Part shown: positions 60,213-64,000 of the stretch, piece by piece
Layout: every line of letters starts with the position of its first letter
How positions within the stretch are numbered: the stretch's first letter is position 1
Origin: Pseudomonas sp. GV085
GTDB taxonomy: Bacteria; Pseudomonadota; Gammaproteobacteria; Pseudomonadales; Pseudomonadaceae
Direction of reading: 5' to 3'
Assembly: GCF_003050925.1 (NCBI RefSeq)
Contig: NZ_QAOV01000013.1
Coordinates: 153,471 to 217,470, forward strand
Length of the DNA stretch: 64,000 nucleotides
Notes under the pieces: model-generated
What the model saw: the letters and a program-made list of their open reading frames with translations, nothing else
The model's database searches: none
Told to the model about the DNA's origin: nothing
Position numbers and translations under genes: made by a program

Positions 60213-60685
60213 TGCGCACCTCCGGCAACCACGCCACCAAAGCCCTTGGTACCTTTGATGCCCTTGCCCATGCGCATGAAAGTGCCCACCACATGGGCAA
60301 TGGGTTGCCCGGGCTCATCCTGATAGGCGAAGCCACGGGCAAAAATCACGTCAGTGGTGACCCGATAGCATTGGGCAAAGCCGTACACATCCTTATGCGG
60401 CTCGGCGGCGTGCATGTAGTCGATACGCAGGTCGAGGGTCGGGCAGACCTCGAACTCCGGGAGTACGCAGAGCGTCGCCATGCCACAGGCCGTGTCCATC
60501 AGCGAGGTCAGCGCCCCGCCATGAATCACGCAGGTTTCAGGATTGCCGACGATCTGCGGGCTGTACGGCAGCACTATCGTCAGCCCTTCGCTGCTGGCGC
60601 TGTGAACGCTTAGTCCAAGTACCTGACAATGTCGCAGCGCCGACAGAAAGCGCGTCGCACGCTCAAAAACGGGATTTTCAGCCAT
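60209..60685 (-). CDS. PaaI-family hotdog thioesterase
   Basis: A 158-aa protein with ETCVIHGGALTSLMDTACGMA and TLDLRIDYMHAAE. Paralogous to the next gene (ATGA overlap), so the pair may form a mixed oligomer; that is inference. The C-terminus is Gly-rich. Confidence 0.87.
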   Translation of the reverse strand: MAENPVFERATRFLSALRHCQVLGLSVHSASSEGLTIVLPYSPQIVGNPETCVIHGGALTSLMDTACGMATLCVLPEFEVCPTLDLRIDYMHAAEPHKDVYGFAQCYRVTTDVIFARGFAYQDEPGQPIAHVVGTFMRMGKGIKGTKGFGGVVAGGAQ

Positions 60686-60843
60686 TTGATAAAAACCCTT
60701 GTTTAAATCCGTACAGTGCAGTGGCGGTCCGGGTAAAAGTTCCGCATTAGAACAAACTTATATATCTGAAAGAATTAAGGAACTTAACGCTGATACTTGG
60801 GTTCTTAAGGCCAGTAGATGCTTTTCATCAGGAGAAACACCCC

Positions 60844-61107
60844 ATGCGTAAGACTTTAGCTATTGCCTTGATGTTGACCGCTTCCCTCGGTCTCGCTGCC
60901 TGCGATAAAAAATCCGAGGACAAAGCTCAAGATGCTAACCAACATGCTGAGCAAGCCCAGCAGAAAATGAACGAAGCTCAGGATAAAGTGAACGACGCGG
61001 CGAAAGAAAACGCCGAAGCCGCCAAAGATCAGACTGAATCGAACGCAGAAGCGCCAAAAGAGGCCGCTCCAGCCGCTCCAGCCGCTCCGCAAGCGCCTAA
61101 GTACTAA
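60844..61107 (+). CDS. Small Ala/Lys/Glu-rich lipoprotein
   Basis: An 87-aa protein with lipobox LGLAACDKK (Cys ~20). The mature part is a low-complexity helix rich in Ala, Lys, Glu and Gln, ending in an Ala-Pro tail. Possibly an outer-membrane stress or spacer lipoprotein. AGGAG lies before the ATG and a terminator follows. Confidence 0.8.
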   Translation: MRKTLAIALMLTASLGLAACDKKSEDKAQDANQHAEQAQQKMNEAQDKVNDAAKENAEAAKDQTESNAEAPKEAAPAAPAAPQAPKY

Positions 61108-61126
61108 TCCGTTTTTTTGTGTGATG

Positions 61127-61159
61127 AAAGAAAACCCGCCAAGTGCGGGTTTTCTTTTG
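61127..61159 (+). terminator. Terminator after the small lipoprotein
   Basis: AAAGAAAACCCGC pairs with GCGGGTTTTCTTT; the tail is TTTTGCC. Can work in both directions. Confidence 0.88.
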
Positions 61160-61174
61160 CCTGCAAAACAGCGA

Positions 61175-61309
61175 TTAGAGAAAAATCGTGCGAAAAGTCG
61201 GACTAATCATCAACAACAAAAAACAGATTAATCCCACCAGCCAAACCAGACTGCGCTGCCGGGACAGATTCCTCCAGTAACACACTGGATAGCCAGCGCG
61301 GACGCCCAA
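61175..61309 (-). CDS. Possible 44-aa membrane peptide after DUF599
   Basis: An open frame directly after the DUF599 TGA, in the same frame. It begins with TTG and encodes a basic stretch (WRNLSRQRS) and a hydrophobic helix (LVWLVGLICFLLLMI) ending SPTFRTIFL. No ribosome site is seen, so it is either a coupled small gene or a chance frame. Confidence 0.3.
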   Translation of the reverse strand: MGVRAGYPVCYWRNLSRQRSLVWLVGLICFLLLMISPTFRTIFL

Positions 61310-62047
61310 TCAGGCAGCTTCTTTATTCACCTCGGACGATGGCGCCTCTGTAGGGGTATAGACCATCACATCGAGAACGTCGGAGTGAAACTCGCGGCGA
61401 TACAATACGAAGACCACACCGGCACTCATCAACATGAACAGCCATGGACTAACGAACCAGGCCAGCATGGTCATGCCGAAGTAATAAGAGCGCAGGCCAA
61501 AGTTGAACTGGTTGGCGGCCATGGAGATGACACGGGCTGCACGGGCGGCAAAGGCCCTGCGCTCCTGCTCGGACACATGGCGTTCACCGACCATCGGCGC
61601 CGACCCCACCAGTATCGCTGCAAAGTTGTACTGGCGCATGCACCAGCTGAACGTGAAGAACGCATAGACGAACACCAGCGCCAGGCACAGCAACTTGATT
61701 TCCGACATGCCCTGGGAAGCCTGCTGCACCATCGGGATATCCGCCAGCAACGATACCGCCCGCTCCGAGGCCCCCAACACCGTGAGAATACCGGCCAGGA
61801 TAATCAACGTACTCGAGGCGAAGAACGAAGCGTTACGCTCCAGATTGCCAATCACGCTGGCATCGGCGATGCGGTTGTCGCGCAACAGCATGCGGCGCAT
61901 CCAGTCTTCGCGATAAAGGTGCAGAACACTGGCCAGGCACGCCGTATCACGGCCCTTCCATGTGGCATAGCGGGTGTAGCCGCCCCAGCAGATAACGAAC
62001 CAGATAGCGGCAAGAATGTGGATCAGGTTGGCTTGGATGAACGACAT
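61310..62047 (-). CDS. DUF599 membrane protein
   Basis: A 245-aa protein with four or five helices. YTRYATWKGRDTACLASVLH near residue 25 and FSWCMRQYNFAAILVGSAP are DUF599 landmarks. Function unknown. AAGGACCTGC leader before the ATG. Followed in frame by a short open stretch (61175-61309). Confidence 0.87.
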   Translation of the reverse strand: MSFIQANLIHILAAIWFVICWGGYTRYATWKGRDTACLASVLHLYREDWMRRMLLRDNRIADASVIGNLERNASFFASSTLIILAGILTVLGASERAVSLLADIPMVQQASQGMSEIKLLCLALVFVYAFFTFSWCMRQYNFAAILVGSAPMVGERHVSEQERRAFAARAARVISMAANQFNFGLRSYYFGMTMLAWFVSPWLFMLMSAGVVFVLYRREFHSDVLDVMVYTPTEAPSSEVNKEAA

Positions 62048-62067
62048 GCAGGTCCTTGTGATGTATT

Positions 62068-62180
62068 TGTAGGAGCGAGCTTGCTCGCGAAGAACCCGAG
62101 AGCAACGCGCCTATCCGGAAATCACGTGCCATAGTTCACGACCTTCGCGAGCAATCGAGCGTCGACCGGCTGCTCCTACA
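62068..62180. repeat. REP pair with an altered right arm
   Basis: Left arm TGTAGGAGCGAGCTTGCTCG; right arm starts TTCGCGAGCAA but then carries an unrelated ~17-base segment (TCGAGCGTCGACCGGCT) before GCTCCTACA. The spacer resembles that at 15379. Confidence 0.75.
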
Positions 62181-62238
62181 ATGGGTTTGGCAGACTTTCG
62201 ACGTTAGCTCAGAAAAAAAGACACTGCCTCAACCCCAT

Positions 62239-62275
62239 AAAAAATGCCCCGTATCGATTGATACGGGGCATTTCT
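62239..62275 (-). terminator. brnQ terminator
   Basis: ATGCCCCGTATC/GATACGGGGCAT, a perfect 12-bp stem with a 4-base loop, then T6 on the minus strand. Confidence 0.93.
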
Positions 62276-62316
62276 GTTTCTGCTCAAAACCCGCTTGTGG
62301 CGGGCCGTGAAGCGAC

Positions 62317-63630
62317 TTAAGCCAAGGCTTCGGCGCGCTTGCCCAGCAGGCGATCGCAAACCACTGCGACCACCAGTGTCATCACCGACGGCACCAGCCA
62401 GGCCAGGCCCTGCTCGCTCAGCGGCAGGTGGGCCATTTGCGTCGGCATCCAGTCCGCCAGGCCTGCACCCTTGAGGGCGTCGATCAGGCCGAAGATGAAC
62501 GACACCAGCATGACCGGGCCGAGGATACGACCCTGCTCATGCCAGAAGTCCTTGCAGAAGCTCAACGCCACCAGAACGATGCACGGCGGATAGATCGCGG
62601 TCAGTACCGGGATCGAGAACGCAATCAGCTTGGTGAGGCCCAGGTTGGACACCAGCAGGGAGAATGCAGCAAGGATGATGACCAGCGTCTTGTAGGACAG
62701 TGGCAGCACTTGGCTGAAGTACTCGGCGCAGGCACAGGTCAGGCCGACCGCAGTCACCAGGCACGCCAGTGAGATCAGCACGGCAAGGAAACCACTACCT
62801 AGCGATCCGAAGGTGTGCTGCACGTAAGCATGCAATACCGCCGCACCATTGGTAGCGCCAGCGGCCACTTCATGACTGCCCGAACCGAGACGGAACAGGC
62901 TGACGTAAACCAGCGCCAGACCCACACCGGCAATCAGGCCGGCAATGATCGCGTAACGAGTGATCAGTGCGGGCGACTCGACACCGCGGGAACGGATGGC
63001 GTTGACGATGACGATGCCGAACACCAGGGCGCCCAGGGTATCCATGGTCAGGTAACCATTGATGAAGCCTTGGGAAAACGGCGCTGCCATGTATTCAGGG
63101 GTTGCTTGACCAATGTCACCGGCCGGCAAGGCGAATGCTGCGATGCCGAGAACGGCCAGGGCGATAATCTTCAGCGGCGCGAGGAAGCGCCCTACCGTAT
63201 CCAGCAAACGGCCCGGGTACAGCGAAATGAAGAACACCAGCAGGAAGTACACCGAGCTGTACAGGAACAACGCCAGCGGGCTCTCGCCGGTCAGCGGCGC
63301 CAGGCCGACTTCGAACGATACCGTGGCGGTACGTGGCGTCGCGAACAGTGGCCCTACGGCCAGATAGCAGGCAGCCGCCAACAGGCCTCCAGCCACTTTA
63401 CCGATCGGGCTACTCAATGCATCCATTGCCCCACCGACTTTCGCCAGCGCAACAACGGTGATCACCGGCAGACCGACCGCGGTGACCAGAAAGCCCAGCG
63501 CCGCCATCCAGACATTAGGTCCGGACTGCAAACCGACGATAGGCGGGAAGATGATGTTGCCAGCCCCGACGAACAGGGCAAACGTCATAAAACCAAGTGC
63601 CAGGATGTCCTGGCCTTTCAACACTTTCAT
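62317..63630 (-). CDS. brnQ: Branched-chain amino acid:Na+ carrier BrnQ
   Basis: A 437-aa inner-membrane carrier with twelve helices. ILALGFMTFALFVGAGNIIFPP at the start (first 20 residues of helix 1) and PTFATPRTAT-like PLFATPRTATVSFEVGL are LIVCS signatures. Imports Leu, Ile and Val. Single gene, followed by a strong terminator. Confidence 0.95.
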   Translation of the reverse strand: MKVLKGQDILALGFMTFALFVGAGNIIFPPIVGLQSGPNVWMAALGFLVTAVGLPVITVVALAKVGGAMDALSSPIGKVAGGLLAAACYLAVGPLFATPRTATVSFEVGLAPLTGESPLALFLYSSVYFLLVFFISLYPGRLLDTVGRFLAPLKIIALAVLGIAAFALPAGDIGQATPEYMAAPFSQGFINGYLTMDTLGALVFGIVIVNAIRSRGVESPALITRYAIIAGLIAGVGLALVYVSLFRLGSGSHEVAAGATNGAAVLHAYVQHTFGSLGSGFLAVLISLACLVTAVGLTCACAEYFSQVLPLSYKTLVIILAAFSLLVSNLGLTKLIAFSIPVLTAIYPPCIVLVALSFCKDFWHEQGRILGPVMLVSFIFGLIDALKGAGLADWMPTQMAHLPLSEQGLAWLVPSVMTLVVAVVCDRLLGKRAEALA

Positions 63631-64000
63631 TAAGGAAATACCACACTACTGAATCGGAATTTAGAGAGGGATTTCCCTATGGGTGAGGGAAATGCTGTCG
63701 GTCCGTATGAGACCAACCCTTTTAGCGCGTTGCTGCCTTGTGGGCCGCAGACGCAAAAATGGCGCGTAGACTAACGAATTTGGCCGATAAACGCACTGTT
63801 TGAGGGCGAACTATCCGATACACGACATTTCCATGTCGCGTTTACATATTAAAAGATCAAAAGATCGCAGCCTGCGGCAGCTCCTACAGGGAAATGCGAT
63901 CTTCTGTAGGAGGGGCCGCCTCGTCTTCGACGCCGCGCTGTCGCGCAGCAAACTGAGGGAGCTAGAGTTGAAGAGCGTGCGCGGGGCAGAGACCGTCATT
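63631..64000. other. Intergenic region upstream of brnQ
   Basis: 370 bases. The brnQ-proximal part holds a likely promoter and leader. From 63859 there is a REP, then GC-rich sequence running off the window. The minus frame 63811-63999 is translated from the REP and is not a gene. Confidence 0.5.
63859..63918. repeat. REP pair, GATCGCAGCCTGCGG type, damaged right arm
   Basis: The left arm (63859-63887) matches the arm at 4067. The right arm keeps CTGTAGGAG and then changes to GGGCCGCC, so the repeat is broken at about 63911. Confidence 0.75.

Noticed and set aside
63811..63999. 62-codon minus-strand frame at the right edge
   Set aside because: Mostly a translation of the REP and its broken arm.

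Overview
The window is a gene-dense, high-GC chromosomal segment of a fluorescent Pseudomonas (P. fluorescens group). The reasons are: strong G/C bias at third codon positions; gene order known from pseudomonads (prc next to an EAL/GGDEF gene, an FKBP gene, rdgC, purM-purN, hda, htpG, a cobO-to-cobS cobalamin operon); and about fifteen dispersed REP-type inverted repeats of the kinds typical of this group (core 'GTAGGAGCGAGC...' or 'GATCGCAGCCTGCGG'). No phage, transposase, CRISPR array or rRNA was seen. The window is mostly core genome with small regulatory and accessory features.

Layout. 1-4.1 kb: 3' part of an ABC-import operon (AP-superfamily phosphodiesterase, two permeases, ATPase, HAD phosphatase), probably for a phosphorylated organic compound. 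4.1-12.1 kb: quinone oxidoreductase, tail-specific protease Prc, an EAL-CBS-GGDEF protein (probably RapA-like) preceded by a candidate Pho box, a Sel1/unknown/XRE-HTH mini-operon, a DUF1232 protein with two inverted DnaA boxes at its start, and an FKBP lipoprotein. 12.4-18.7 kb: a c-type cytochrome plus catalase-like pair, a duplicated tRNA-Val/tRNA-Asp unit, rdgC, a BASS transporter, and sugE under a guanidine-II riboswitch. 18.8-29.7 kb: an MFS-PlsC fusion, a TDT transporter, an MFS/TetR divergent pair, an SSF-PAS-kinase-receiver hybrid sensor, and rmuC. 29.7-30.7 kb is a 1-kb stretch with no credible gene. 30.7-35.7 kb: two small Pseudomonas proteins of unknown role, a FadL-type porin, a glutathione peroxidase, a 40-aa membrane peptide, an MFS transporter, and a MarR regulator with paired palindromic operators.

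35.9-45.2 kb: the late cobalamin pathway on the minus strand, read cobO-cobB-bluB-cbiB-cobD-cobQ-(REP)-cobU-cobT-cobC-cobS behind a cobalamin riboswitch. Together the genes cover a,c-diamidation, adenosylation, cobyric acid formation, aminopropanol attachment, lower-ligand synthesis and activation, and final assembly. 45.3-47.1 kb is a small accessory pocket: an unknown protein, a two-piece gene remnant and an orphan DUF1120 protein. 47.1-64 kb: O-methyltransferase, two NlpC/P60 lipoproteins, hda, an AI-2E-type permease, DUF2066, purM-purN, DUF3108, OsmC, pirin, dienelactone hydrolase, htpG, two hotdog thioesterases, a small lipoprotein, DUF599 and brnQ.

The most useful leads are regulatory: the guanidine-II riboswitch, the Pho box lying against a terminator before the c-di-GMP gene, the MarR operators, the DnaA-box dyads, a REP that supplies the C-terminus of CobB, and the empty 1-kb region. 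I found no clearly new multi-gene system.
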